From an uncultured Thermoguttaceae bacterium (GTDB lineage: Bacteria > Planctomycetota > Planctomycetia > Pirellulales > Thermoguttaceae): a stretch of 64,000 nt of DNA. A model generated the notes under the pieces. That model was not told the DNA's origin, made no database searches, and saw nothing but the letters and a program-made list of their open reading frames with translations. Both the position numbers and the translations under genes were made by a program. Shown here piece after piece: positions 47,497 through 56,131 of this stretch (position 1 is the stretch's first letter; every line of letters starts with the position of its first letter). The stretch is from NCBI GenBank assembly GCA_937951625.1, contig CALFBP010000011.1, forward strand, positions 1 to 64,000, in the 5' to 3' direction.

Positions 47497-49428
47497 TCAA
47501 CTAGGCGTGTCGAGATAAGGGTCTTGGCCCATCTGCCGTTGCATCTTCTTGCGGTGCTTCTCGAAGTACATCAGGGCCTTGCGGTCGCGGAAATGGCGGC
47601 GTTCCACCTTTTTTTGGGCCTTGCGAAACAACCGGCTGTAGCCTTCCAACGTCCCTTCCACCTGCTGGCCCAGCACCTTGTATTTCTCAGCCTTTTTGGG
47701 TCCTAAACCGGTGGAAAGCAACTCGTCGTCCAACGCCAAGAACTGGCGGAAAGTGCCGGGGTCGCCTTGCCGAGCGCAGCGTCCGCTGAGTTGGCGGTCG
47801 ATCCGCGCCGCGTCGTGCATCTCCGTGCAGATCACGTGCAATCCGCCCAGTTCGGGCACGCCATCGCCCAGGCGGATGTCCGTGCCGCGACCGGCCATGT
47901 TCGTGGAAACCGTGACTTTGCCAAGAAGGCCCGCCTGGGCCACGATTTCCGCCTCGGCCTCGATGTGGTTCGCGTTGAGCACCTGGTGCTCGATGCCTCG
48001 GGCCGCCAGCAGTTTGGAGAGCGTTTCGGACTTGTCGATCGAACGGGTACCGATGAGGACCGGCCGACCTTGCTCGTGCATGCGGCACACTTCGTCAACC
48101 ACGGCTTGCCATTTGGCCTCGGAGGTGCCGAAGACCATGTCGGGCAAGCGTTGGCGGATGCAGGGGCGATTGGTGGGAATCTGCACCACGTGGCAACGGT
48201 AAATCTTGCGCAACTCCCGGGCCGAATCCCGTGCCGTGCCGGTCATGCCCGCCAGTTGTTCATAGCGGAGAAAGAAATCCTGGACCGTCACTCGGGCCGC
48301 CTGGCCGGTGTCGATCGTTACCTCGACCCCTTCTTTGGCCTCGACGGCTTGATGGATTCCATCGCGCCACTTCCGGCCCTCGGACAGGCGACCGGTGAAT
48401 TCATCGACGATCACCACCTCACCGTCACGGACCACGTATTGCCGGTCGCGAATGAACTCCCGTTCGACTTTGATCGCCCGCTCCACATACTGATAGATGT
48501 TGAACATGCCCACAGTATCGAGTGCTGGCGGTTTGGGCAACTGGCGTACTTTATGGCGTCCCTCGCGCGTCAATTCCACTTTCTTTTTTTCGTGGTCGTA
48601 CTCGTAATCGACGTCTTCCTCGAACTCCTTGGCGACCTTCGCGCTCCACTTATAACACTCGACGGCCAGCTTTTGCTCCTCTGTGGGCAGGGCGGCGATA
48701 ATCAACGGGGTCCGCGCTTCGTCGATGAGAATGCTATCGGCCTCGTCGACCAAGGCAAAATAGGGTTCGCCTTGAACGGGCTTTTCGTCCGAGGCGCCTC
48801 GTTGCCCCAACATCCCGCCCAGCAAGTCCGTTTGGCCCTCGCGGATGCGACGCAAGAGCAACCGATCGCGGAGGAAGTCGAAGCCAAACTCCTTGGCCGT
48901 CCCATAGGTCACGTCGCAGGAGTAGGCCTTGCGGCGCTCCGGCTGGCTCATTTGCGTCTGAATGACACCAACGGAAAGACCGAGGGCGCGGTAGATCGGT
49001 CCCATCCATTCAGCGTCGCGCTTGGCCAGGTAATCGTTGACCGTCGCCAGATGACACCCTCGGCCAGCCAACGCCCGAAGGTACATTGGCAGCGTGGCCG
49101 TGAGCGTCTTTCCCTCGCCCGTCTGCATCTCCACGATCGAGCGATGGAACATCGCAATGCCGCCCAGAATCTGCACGTCGAAGTGCCGCATATTGAGCGT
49201 GCGGCGACCGGCCTCGCGGACAAGGGCATAGGCTTCGGGCAGGAGTCGAATCAGCGGCTCCCCACTTCGGGCCCGGTAACGCAAGGCCAAGCTTTTCTTG
49301 CGCAAGTCGTTATCGCCCAACTCCTTGAGTTCTGGCTCAAGGGCCGCGATTTTGGGCAGCAGGCTGGCCCACCTGGCGAGGCGCCACTGCGATGGGCCGC
49401 CTAAAATTGCTCGCAGAGTAAAAGCCAT
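47497..49428 (-). CDS. Short SecA paralogue lacking the C-terminal wing and scaffold
   Basis: The 643-residue protein has the SecA motor: Walker A in EMQTGEGKTLTATLP, YGTAKEFGFDFLRD, the DEAD-like VDEADSILIDEARTPLI, PPXD-like EDVDYEYDHEKKKVELTREG, VDEFTGRLSEGRKW, VTVSTNMAGRGTDIRLGDG and QLSGRCARQGDPG. It ends soon after the start of the helical scaffold (AQKKVERRHFRDRKALMYF), so the helical wing domain, second scaffold part and C-terminal zinc tail of the housekeeping SecA (about 850-950 residues) are missing. It is therefore a second SecA, possibly for particular exported proteins; three small exported proteins lie just upstream. The housekeeping gene is not in the window. Confidence 0.88.
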   Translation of the reverse strand: MAFTLRAILGGPSQWRLARWASLLPKIAALEPELKELGDNDLRKKSLALRYRARSGEPLIRLLPEAYALVREAGRRTLNMRHFDVQILGGIAMFHRSIVEMQTGEGKTLTATLPMYLRALAGRGCHLATVNDYLAKRDAEWMGPIYRALGLSVGVIQTQMSQPERRKAYSCDVTYGTAKEFGFDFLRDRLLLRRIREGQTDLLGGMLGQRGASDEKPVQGEPYFALVDEADSILIDEARTPLIIAALPTEEQKLAVECYKWSAKVAKEFEEDVDYEYDHEKKKVELTREGRHKVRQLPKPPALDTVGMFNIYQYVERAIKVEREFIRDRQYVVRDGEVVIVDEFTGRLSEGRKWRDGIHQAVEAKEGVEVTIDTGQAARVTVQDFFLRYEQLAGMTGTARDSARELRKIYRCHVVQIPTNRPCIRQRLPDMVFGTSEAKWQAVVDEVCRMHEQGRPVLIGTRSIDKSETLSKLLAARGIEHQVLNANHIEAEAEIVAQAGLLGKVTVSTNMAGRGTDIRLGDGVPELGGLHVICTEMHDAARIDRQLSGRCARQGDPGTFRQFLALDDELLSTGLGPKKAEKYKVLGQQVEGTLEGYSRLFRKAQKKVERRHFRDRKALMYFEKHRKKMQRQMGQDPYLDTPS

Positions 49429-49616
49429 GGGATCCTAAGCTCGAACGCCTCGGCGCAAATCTCGCCCTGCTCCACGTCACCCGAGCGCATAACTCGAAGG
49501 TATTATACCTCGCGCCAATACACTACGAGCGGACCAATCCGAATCGTGACGCCGAGCCGCCAAGCCGCTTTTTGAACTGTGAATTTCGCCATCGTCAGGA
49601 ATGGCGAACTCGCAGG

Positions 49617-50474
49617 CTACTTGGACTCGGGCAAATCGGCGATGTTCACGCCCTGACCCGATGTAGCCTGACCGGAGGCGTTCGCCGCGGAAGATGCACC
49701 ACTGGCTGGATAGGGTGCGTAACGCTGGGCAACCCCGGGGGTACTGGCTGTGCGCTCAATTTCCCGCACGATTCGCTCTTTCCCCTCTAAAGAGGATGGT
49801 GAACCAGGGTCGAGATACGGTCGGGTGGGTTGAGGTGACGGACCGGGCGAAGAGACCATGCCTGAAAAACCCGTTCCAGAAGGGGCTTCCCCCCCGATCG
49901 GCAGGTTAGGGTCTGCTTTCGTTGGGCTGGCCGCCGAGTTAGCAGCGCTTGTCACGGAAGATGAGGAGGCTGGGCCGGTTTGATTGGACCAGGCTGGTTC
50001 GCTCCGCGCGGCGAGTGGGATGCTAATCCGATCTCCGGTCCCGGAAAGGGGTCGATTGGGCGTGGTTGGTATAAAACTGCTCGAACCGCCCGATCCAATA
50101 CCCGAGTTCGAGGTATTGCTACCCCCTCTTTGAGTTCCTGGAATCGATGCCGGAAGTGGGTTTTCCCTGGGCTGGACGGGTAACCAGCTCTGCGAGGGGG
50201 CGGAGGTGTGACCTAGTGGATTCGGAGTAGCTGTTGACCCTGTTGATCCCCCGGAGTTCTGACCATACAGTCCGCCAGCCCCGCTCGGTCCGGCCGAAGA
50301 CGATTGCGCGGGAAAAGCCCCACTCGAAAACGAATTTCCGGAAACCGCGCCAGTTCTGGGCGGTTCGATCCTCGTTCGCCCAAAAAAAGGGTCGGTGGAC
50401 GGCGCCTGCGAGCCTGAACCCTTGCAGCCTGCTGCAACGATCAGCATCGCCAGCAGCGTCCACGGCCGAAGCAT
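49617..50474 (-). CDS. Ser/Gly/Pro-rich lipoprotein
   Basis: A 285-residue protein whose N-terminus MLRPWTLLAMLIVAAGC is a clean lipoprotein signal with the lipobox Cys at position 17. The rest is low-complexity and probably disordered, rich in Ser, Gly, Pro, Thr and Asn, with no domain recognised. It is the gene just before the SecA-like gene in transcription direction, about 190 bases apart. It could be a surface-exposed filler or a substrate of the SecA-like motor. Confidence 0.7.
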   Translation of the reverse strand: MLRPWTLLAMLIVAAGCKGSGSQAPSTDPFFGRTRIEPPRTGAVSGNSFSSGAFPAQSSSAGPSGAGGLYGQNSGGSTGSTATPNPLGHTSAPSQSWLPVQPRENPLPASIPGTQRGGSNTSNSGIGSGGSSSFIPTTPNRPLSGTGDRISIPLAARSEPAWSNQTGPASSSSVTSAANSAASPTKADPNLPIGGEAPSGTGFSGMVSSPGPSPQPTRPYLDPGSPSSLEGKERIVREIERTASTPGVAQRYAPYPASGASSAANASGQATSGQGVNIADLPESK

Positions 50475-50510
50475 CGGGTGAGGCTCCTTCCTGACCCGTA
50501 ACCAAGAGAC

Positions 50511-50969
50511 TCATTTCGAGGGGGCGGTCAGAGTAGCGATTTCTCCAGGTTTGTCCAGACCGGTTTTTTCCCCAATTTCGAAGAATGGGTTCTTTACTAC
50601 GAGCGGCCCCGACGACGTTGCATCCTTTTCTGGCAGGATCAGTTTTCCACCTGCAAATGGATTTCGGACGAGGACTGGACCAGGCGAACCTATTTCTATG
50701 TTTGACGTCAATTCGGGAAATCTGGCAAAAGGACTAAAACCGTAGGGATGTCGCACAGGATGACTGTAGTAAACTGGGGGGAACAAGGAAAAGTGAGGTA
50801 ATTGCTGCAAATCGGATGACCGGAGTGGCAAACTTCCAAACCAACCGCCTTGTCCCCAACCGTTCAACGGCCACCAGCCAAGGCACGTTCCGCCCATCGC
50901 GCAGAGCACGATCGCAGCAAGGATGCCAAATCGGCAAAGAGAGATGCTTCGTCGGAGGCTTGTTTTCAT
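50511..50969 (-). CDS. Small secreted protein with Pro/Phe-rich repeats
   Basis: From ATG 50969 the protein has 152 residues. A signal peptide (CRFGILAAIVLCAMGGTCLG) is followed by a Trp/Gly-rich stretch (WWPLNGWGQGGWFGSLP), an aromatic Pro/Tyr/His part and a tail in which VRNPFAGG and VKNPFFEIG resemble each other as two short repeats. No known domain. It lies 37 bases upstream of the lipoprotein gene on the same strand, which suggests one operon. Confidence 0.6.
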   Translation of the reverse strand: MKTSLRRSISLCRFGILAAIVLCAMGGTCLGWWPLNGWGQGGWFGSLPLRSSDLQQLPHFSLFPPVYYSHPVRHPYGFSPFARFPELTSNIEIGSPGPVLVRNPFAGGKLILPEKDATSSGPLVVKNPFFEIGEKTGLDKPGEIATLTAPSK

Positions 50970-51145
50970 GGTTGCACTGCCTAGATACATACCCCTCAGA
51001 ACCACTGTTTAATCCGCCGGCAGTCTAGACTTTCGTGCAAACTGCACGGGCCAGGGAAGTCTGAGAGATACCTCCAGATTAATCTGAACGTCAGCAGATA
51101 CAACCCTGAAAACTGAATAGTCAGGTATCTTAGGTAACGCGATTC

Positions 51146-51400
51146 CTATTTCCCCGGTTCGGAATCCTCCCCATTGGCCGGGGTGACCGGAAGCGATTTG
51201 GGCATTCGATCTTTAGGAGAAGCCCCGTTTGGAAGCGGGGGCAGCTCAGGAAGTCGGTAAGGCTCCTCCGCTCCCGGCACGGAGGGAACCTCGTAGACGA
51301 TAGTTCCTAAATCACTGTGCGAGACGCCTGGCCCACAACCAAGGCTGAAAAGCCCGAGGACGATGGCCAAGACTGAGGCGTTGATCAAAGCGTGGCGCAT
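51146..51400 (-). CDS. Small lipoprotein
   Basis: An 84-residue protein with a lipoprotein signal (ASVLAIVLGLFSLGC, Cys22) followed by a Pro/Glu-rich tail (YRLPELPPLPNG). No domain. It is the first of three consecutive minus-strand genes for small exported proteins upstream of the SecA-like gene. Confidence 0.6.
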   Translation of the reverse strand: MRHALINASVLAIVLGLFSLGCGPGVSHSDLGTIVYEVPSVPGAEEPYRLPELPPLPNGASPKDRMPKSLPVTPANGEDSEPGK

Positions 51401-51473
51401 AAATCGTCAAGCTCCAAATAATCGACACCGCGTCGGCATCAAATGAGAAACAGCCCGCGCTTTGCTTCTTATT

Positions 51474-51782
51474 CTACTCTGAGTGTGGGAGGAGCTCAAA
51501 CACGACGCGATAGGCGCGAAAACCTTGCGATTCCCAGTCGGGATAAAGTGTGGCGATTTCGCGACGTAGGGCCTCGGCGGTGTCGAAACCGTCTGGGCGG
51601 GCGTCGGCGTCGGTGAGCTGATCGAGTTCGATCTGCTCGACCGCGGTGATTCGGATCGGCCCTACGCCGGGGATGTAGCTTCGCTGGCCAGGCCGGACTC
51701 GACGATGTTTCCAACAGCGAATCGTCTGGGTTTTTTGGCCGGAGCGAATGGCGGGAAGGAATTGCCGTTTGAACAAGAGCAC
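51474..51782 (-). CDS. ASCH-domain protein
   Basis: A 102-residue protein with the ASCH beta-barrel signature: FLPAIRSGQKTQTIR (GxKxxxxR motif, about residues 8-22), RVRPGQRSYIPGVGPIRIT and WESQGFRAYRVVFELLP. ASCH domains resemble PUA and are thought to bind RNA or to act as amidohydrolases on modified nucleosides. The gene ends 73 bases before the small lipoprotein begins and follows the ThuA-like gene by 21 bases, but the functional link is unclear. Confidence 0.75.
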   Translation of the reverse strand: MLLFKRQFLPAIRSGQKTQTIRCWKHRRVRPGQRSYIPGVGPIRITAVEQIELDQLTDADARPDGFDTAEALRREIATLYPDWESQGFRAYRVVFELLPHSE

Positions 51783-51803
51783 GCGAGAGTCGTCCGTTGG
51801 GGT

Positions 51804-52802
51804 TCAGCGGGTGCCGTACTCACGTTTCCATTGGTCGAGGAGCTGTTCGACGTATTGGCGATCGAATCCCTGGGGCGGGGGAAAGTCCTGATTGGCCTCT
51901 AACTCGGCCCAGGTGGGGGTCTTCGAAGGCACGCCGCCCGGCGGTACCTCGAGCCCGGCTACCCACACGATCGCGTTGAGCACGATGGTGCGAAAGCCGT
52001 CGTGGGCCCAATTGTAGTGGAAGTGGCCGCCGGTGAAACCAAATCCCCGGCCGCCATCCGGACGTTGGCGGGCCCAGGCCAGGTGTTCGGCCATGCCTTT
52101 GCGCGATCGGACCGTGGCGTTGCCGCTGTGGGGGCCGTCGGGTCGTTCGCGGGTGCTGTCCGGCGGGATGGCCGAGAGGATAGGCGTCACTCCCTCCATG
52201 TTCTCGCGGAATCGCATGTGGTAGTACCACTCATCGAGAATCGCGAACGGTTTCACTCCGCGAGTGATTGGGTGATCGGGGAAAGAGTCGAAGCGGGCGG
52301 TCCAAGTGGGGTTCACTGACCAGAATGTCTCGAAGTAGCCGCCCGTCCAATCCAAAAACTGTTTGCCCGCCTTCTCCTTGGGCACCTCGACCGCGTAATG
52401 GAGCAAGGCCAACCCCACGCCTCGGTCCATCAATCGTTGCACGTGTTCCAGATGCGGCAAGATGGGATTGCCGTCCCCGCCGTCGGAGAAAAGCACGATC
52501 GCGGCCGCATCGTCCAAGAGCGAGGGGTTTTGCGGCCAACCGTTGCGCACCACCACGGTTTCGACGCCCGGCACGTTTTCTTGCAAGGCTTTCGCCAACA
52601 GAGCGCACCCTGCATAATGCGCGTGCGAAAAATACCCATGACTGGCCTTGCCGGCGATGAACACGATCTTCTTCGTCCCAGCCGCGGTCTGGTCGGCCGG
52701 CAGCGCCCGGCCTGCAATCAGGACGGTTGCCGCCAGGCACACAACGCCTGACAGCAGCAGTGCGGGGCGAGGCATGGCGAGCAAGACTGACGTTCGCAAC
52801 AT
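51804..52802 (-). CDS. Secreted ThuA-like domain protein
   Basis: About 332 residues from the ATG at 52802, chosen because GGAGGA precedes it at a good distance. An N-terminal signal peptide (ALLLSGVVCLAATVLIAG) is followed by a ThuA-like (DUF1080-associated, glutamine-amidotransferase-like) fold: KIVFIAGKASHGYFSHAH, GCALLAKAL, AAAIVLFSDGGDGNPIL, VGLALLHYAVEVPKEKAG, FSDHPITRGV-like FPDHPITRGVKPF and FGFTGGHFHYNWAHDGFRTI. Family members are often linked to sugar metabolism and are frequent in planctomycetes; the enzyme activity is unproven. Confidence 0.85.
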   Translation of the reverse strand: MLRTSVLLAMPRPALLLSGVVCLAATVLIAGRALPADQTAAGTKKIVFIAGKASHGYFSHAHYAGCALLAKALQENVPGVETVVVRNGWPQNPSLLDDAAAIVLFSDGGDGNPILPHLEHVQRLMDRGVGLALLHYAVEVPKEKAGKQFLDWTGGYFETFWSVNPTWTARFDSFPDHPITRGVKPFAILDEWYYHMRFRENMEGVTPILSAIPPDSTRERPDGPHSGNATVRSRKGMAEHLAWARQRPDGGRGFGFTGGHFHYNWAHDGFRTIVLNAIVWVAGLEVPPGGVPSKTPTWAELEANQDFPPPQGFDRQYVEQLLDQWKREYGTR

Positions 52803-53182
52803 CGTATTGTCCTCCGATGGAAGGGGATTTCGCATTTCCCATAGTGTATCGGGCTGCGGAGAAACGAGGCAAGCGCTCTCCGGGCCACAAAACAGAGGCT
52901 TCCTCAGCCCACCGCCAGACGGCCCGTGGCTGCGGCGCCGTATGCCACAGAGTACTTTTAGAGCCTATCCCGAAAGTCCCCTTTCCCCATGGGAGAGGGT
53001 CATGGTGAGGGCCCAAGGTCTCTACGGACGACGGGAAAAACGCCTGCCTTGCAGTTAGCGTCAGCCCCACCCCCTCTCCCGCGAACGGGAGAGGGGAGGT
53101 TGCGGGATAGGTTCTTAAATTGCGTCCGCCGCTCGGGACGCCCTTGGCCGACGAACGCCCCAGCGTCTACCAGAGGCCATGG
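52803..53182. other. Intergenic region with a MITE-like element
   Basis: About 380 bases between the start of the ThuA-like gene and the stop of the aldo/keto reductase gene, both on the minus strand. The MITE-like element fills the right half; the left half should contain the ThuA gene promoter. No gene was seen. Confidence 0.5.
52956..53119. repeat. MITE-like element with terminal inverted repeats
   Basis: TTTTAGAGCCTATCCCGAAA at the left end matches the reverse complement of the right end (TTTAAGAACCTATCCCGCAA on that strand) at about 17 of 20 positions. Inside near the right end an 11-bp perfect hairpin (CCCCTCTCCCG-CGAA-CGGGAGAGGGG, 53071-53096) occurs. The element is about 164 bp and has no coding capacity, as for a miniature inverted-repeat element. 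Confidence 0.6.
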
Positions 53183-54145
53183 TCAAACGGGAACGCGAAT
53201 GACCGGCGTCCCTCGCTGAGCCAGCGCCTGGTCGATCTCCGCCAAATCCTCGGGGCTGATCCGCCAGCCGGCGGCTTGGGCCGTTTCGCGGATTTGTTCA
53301 GGCCGTTTCGCGCCGCAAAGCGCCGCGGTCACGCCAGGCTGGTGGATCGTCCAGTTGATCACAAGCTGCGCCACCGTGTGGCCCGATCTGGCGGCAATCC
53401 TACGAAGCACCTCCACAAAGTCGAGGTTTTTCTGATATTCCTCGCCTTGAAACATGGGGTACTTGCGGCGGCTGTCGTTTTCAAAGGTGGCGTCGCGAGG
53501 GAGTCGGCCGGCCAACAGCCCTTTCATAAGCGGCCAATAGACCATTACGGCGACACCGTGTTCGCGGCACCAAGGGAGGATGTCGGCCTCGATTTGACGC
53601 TGGAGCATGTTGTAAGGCGGCTGGAAGGCGGCGAGGGGACACGCGGCCGCGAATTCCTCCAGTTGGTCGAGCGTAAGGTTCGAGGCCCCCACGCATCGCG
53701 TCTTGCCCTCCTCCATAAGCCGCTTCAAGGTCGCGGCCGATTCGCCCACCGGAACCTTGGGGTCTGGGGCGTGCAAATACAAGAGGTCCACGTAATCGGT
53801 CCCCAAGCGGCGCAAGCTGGTCTCGCACTGGCGGCGGAGGGTGGCGGGCGAGGCATCGCGGGCTTGTCGGCCCTCGGCGTCCCAATGCAGTCCGCCCTTG
53901 GTGGCAATCACCATCTCGCGCCGCCGCGGCCCAAGCGCGCGCCGGATCAGCTCTTCGCTCTCTCCCGATCGACCGTAGCTATAGGCGGTGTCGAGATGAT
54001 TGATGCCGACATCGAAGCAGGCGTGAATGGTGGCCAGGCTATCGGCGTCGCTCGTGCCTGGACTGGTGAGCCCAGCGATCGGCCAGCAGCCCAGGGCGAT
54101 GGGCGAGACAAGAATACCCGTGTTGCCAAGAGGGCGTAGTTCCAT
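53183..54145 (-). CDS. Aldo/keto reductase
   Basis: About 320 residues. The TIM-barrel oxidoreductase has its catalytic tetrad: Asp and Tyr in LDTAYSYG, Lys in VIATKGG and His in DLLYLHAPDP. NADP contacts include VGASNLTLDQLEEF and LCGAKRPEQIRETA. It reduces aldehydes or ketones; the substrate is unknown. The start at ATG 54145 (MELRPLGNTGILVSPIALG) is family-like; the frame runs to 54214. It is downstream of the ThDP enzyme gene on the same strand, with about 135 bases between. Confidence 0.93.
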   Translation of the reverse strand: MELRPLGNTGILVSPIALGCWPIAGLTSPGTSDADSLATIHACFDVGINHLDTAYSYGRSGESEELIRRALGPRRREMVIATKGGLHWDAEGRQARDASPATLRRQCETSLRRLGTDYVDLLYLHAPDPKVPVGESAATLKRLMEEGKTRCVGASNLTLDQLEEFAAACPLAAFQPPYNMLQRQIEADILPWCREHGVAVMVYWPLMKGLLAGRLPRDATFENDSRRKYPMFQGEEYQKNLDFVEVLRRIAARSGHTVAQLVINWTIHQPGVTAALCGAKRPEQIRETAQAAGWRISPEDLAEIDQALAQRGTPVIRVPV

Positions 54146-54279
54146 GTCTGTCACAGCGGATGGATGGCCTCTGCCTCGTCTTCGATGCGTCGAATACCGA
54201 TTGAAAAACTTCAACCCGCGCCACGACCTTTCGGTTTCCCACCAGCCCAGGGTTCGCGTAGTTCGCTAGGGGGCGACTC

Positions 54280-55959
54280 TCACGGCGCTTGGATCGGAAC
54301 CTCGATCACTTGAGGCACGTTGCCCGCCAAGGAAGCCGCCGCCTGTTCGGCGAGTTCATGCGGCTGGCTCACGCGCGTTGCCGCAACGCCCAGCGATCGG
54401 GCCAGGCCCACGAAGTCGATGGCCGGTTCGATTATGTCCAATCCGAGGTAGTGTCCCGCCTGGGCGTGAGGCAGCCTCAACACATTGGCGCATTGCTTCA
54501 AGATTCTGTATTGGGCGTTGTTGGTGATGACGAAGGTGACGGGAATGCGATAATGGGCGGCGGTCCAGAGGCCTTGGAAGCCATACAAGGCCGCGCCGTC
54601 GCCAAGGATGGCCAGGACGGGCCGATCAGGCCAGGCGAGTTTCACGCCGATGGCGCAATTGAGTCCCCAACCCAAGGCCCAGCCCCGGTGCGCGAAATAG
54701 TCGCCCGAAGCCTTCAAAGCCCCCACCCGTTCAAAATAACATCCCGTCGTGGTCGGCGACTCGTCGATGACCGCGACGTTGTCGGGCAAGATGCGGGATA
54801 AGACGTCCATGAGGCACATCGGCGCCATGGGGCGCGTGGAATAGCGGTTCTCGGCCTCGCGGAGCAAGGCTTCCCGTTGCTTGCGGTGAGCGGCGGCGCG
54901 GGCCTCGCCCCGCGCCCTCGCCGCGGCGATCTGCCGAGAACTCATCGCCATGTCGATCAATTCGGCCAACTCTGCCAGGGCCGGCTTCGGATGTCCGGCC
55001 ACGGCCGCTTCGAGCGGGTAATTCTTGCCTAATTCCCAGGGGTCGTCGTCGATTTGAACCAACTTGACGTGCTCGGGGATGGGGCGCGGGCCATGATAAA
55101 TGTACTGTTGCATCAACCTCATGCCCGCCACGAGGAGCACGTCGAACTCCGCCAGCCGCTGGCACACCTCGGGCGACCAATATTCCAAGGGCCAAGCTGC
55201 CAAGGGGTGGTCGGATGGGAAGCTCATCCGGCCGTGCGAGGTCGATGCCTCGTGAATCACCGGGGCGCCCAAGCGCTCGGCAACCGCCGCCAGTTCATTC
55301 ACCGCCCCCGCCTCCCGGATGCGGCTGCCCACCAGGATGCCCGGATTTCGGGCCTCGGCCAGCACCAGCGCCGCGCGGCGAATGCTTTCGGGTGCTGGGC
55401 GAAGGTGCGGGTCGGGTAGGCATGGCGGCCGCACGTCCATCTCGCCCTCGCCCATTTGAACGTCCAGCGGAAGCGACAGGAATACTGGCCCAGTTGGTGG
55501 TGTCAACGCCGTCTGCACGGCGCGGCGCATGGCGGAGGGAACGTCCTCCGGGCGGCGGATCTCGGCCGCCCATTTGGTCCAAGGCCGGGCCACGGAGACC
55601 ATGTCGCCCCAGAGGATCGGCTCCTCGAAGATCATGCGTTGATCTTGCTGTCCGGCGGTGACGATCAGCGGGCTGCCGGAACGATAGGCGTTGAAAAGCA
55701 TTCCCATCGCGTTCCCCAGCCCACAGCAAATATGCACGTTCACTACGCCCGGCTGCCCGGAGGCCAAGGCATAGCCCTCGGCGATCGCCATGGCCGGGAT
55801 CTCTTGCAAGGCAAGAATGTATTGCACGCGGTTGTCGCCAGCCAGGGCATCCAGGAAGGGAAGTTCCGTGGTCCCCGGATTACCAAACAGGTAGCGCACG
55901 CCGCATCCGGACAGCACTTCGAGCATCGCCTGAACGCCGCGAGTCCGCATGACATGCAT
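54280..55959 (-). CDS. ThDP-dependent decarboxylase/lyase, benzoylformate-decarboxylase-like
   Basis: About 559 residues. The N-terminal PYR domain starts RYLFGNPGTTELPFLDAL with the cofactor-activating Glu in LALQEIPAMAIAEGYA; the C-terminal PP domain has the ThDP motif GDGAALYGFQGLW...NN (VITNNAQY). The N-terminal pattern is nearest to benzoylformate decarboxylase (MdlC) rather than acetolactate synthase, but other 2-oxoacid lyases are possible. TAGGCGGA precedes the ATG; a second ATG nine bases later (55950) is also possible. A terminator lies just upstream (56058-56087) and separates it from the Cys-rich lipoprotein gene. Confidence 0.9.
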   Translation of the reverse strand: MHVMRTRGVQAMLEVLSGCGVRYLFGNPGTTELPFLDALAGDNRVQYILALQEIPAMAIAEGYALASGQPGVVNVHICCGLGNAMGMLFNAYRSGSPLIVTAGQQDQRMIFEEPILWGDMVSVARPWTKWAAEIRRPEDVPSAMRRAVQTALTPPTGPVFLSLPLDVQMGEGEMDVRPPCLPDPHLRPAPESIRRAALVLAEARNPGILVGSRIREAGAVNELAAVAERLGAPVIHEASTSHGRMSFPSDHPLAAWPLEYWSPEVCQRLAEFDVLLVAGMRLMQQYIYHGPRPIPEHVKLVQIDDDPWELGKNYPLEAAVAGHPKPALAELAELIDMAMSSRQIAAARARGEARAAAHRKQREALLREAENRYSTRPMAPMCLMDVLSRILPDNVAVIDESPTTTGCYFERVGALKASGDYFAHRGWALGWGLNCAIGVKLAWPDRPVLAILGDGAALYGFQGLWTAAHYRIPVTFVITNNAQYRILKQCANVLRLPHAQAGHYLGLDIIEPAIDFVGLARSLGVAATRVSQPHELAEQAAASLAGNVPQVIEVPIQAP

Positions 55960-56055
55960 TCCGCCTAAGGAATCGGTGAATGTTGGCAGTCTAGCGGCAC
56001 GCGAGCCTGCCGACAACCCTTGCAAAGGACTGGCACAACACGCCGGTCCAAACGC

Positions 56056-56087
56056 AAAAAGCCCGCGGGAAGGGTTCCGCGGGCTTT
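56056..56087 (-). terminator. Rho-independent terminator of the Cys-rich lipoprotein gene
   Basis: On the minus strand AAAGCCCGCGG, an 8-base loop and CCGCGGGCTTT form an 11-bp stem followed by TTTTT. It lies 45 bases past the stop at 56132 and before the ThDP enzyme start. Confidence 0.85.
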
Positions 56088-56131
56088 CGAAAATCACGAC
56101 GTTGGGAACGCTTGCGGTTCGATGGATTTTA

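Noticed and set aside
47767-49404. Plus-strand frame of 545 codons
   Set aside because: Antisense shadow of the SecA-like gene with no recognisable motif.
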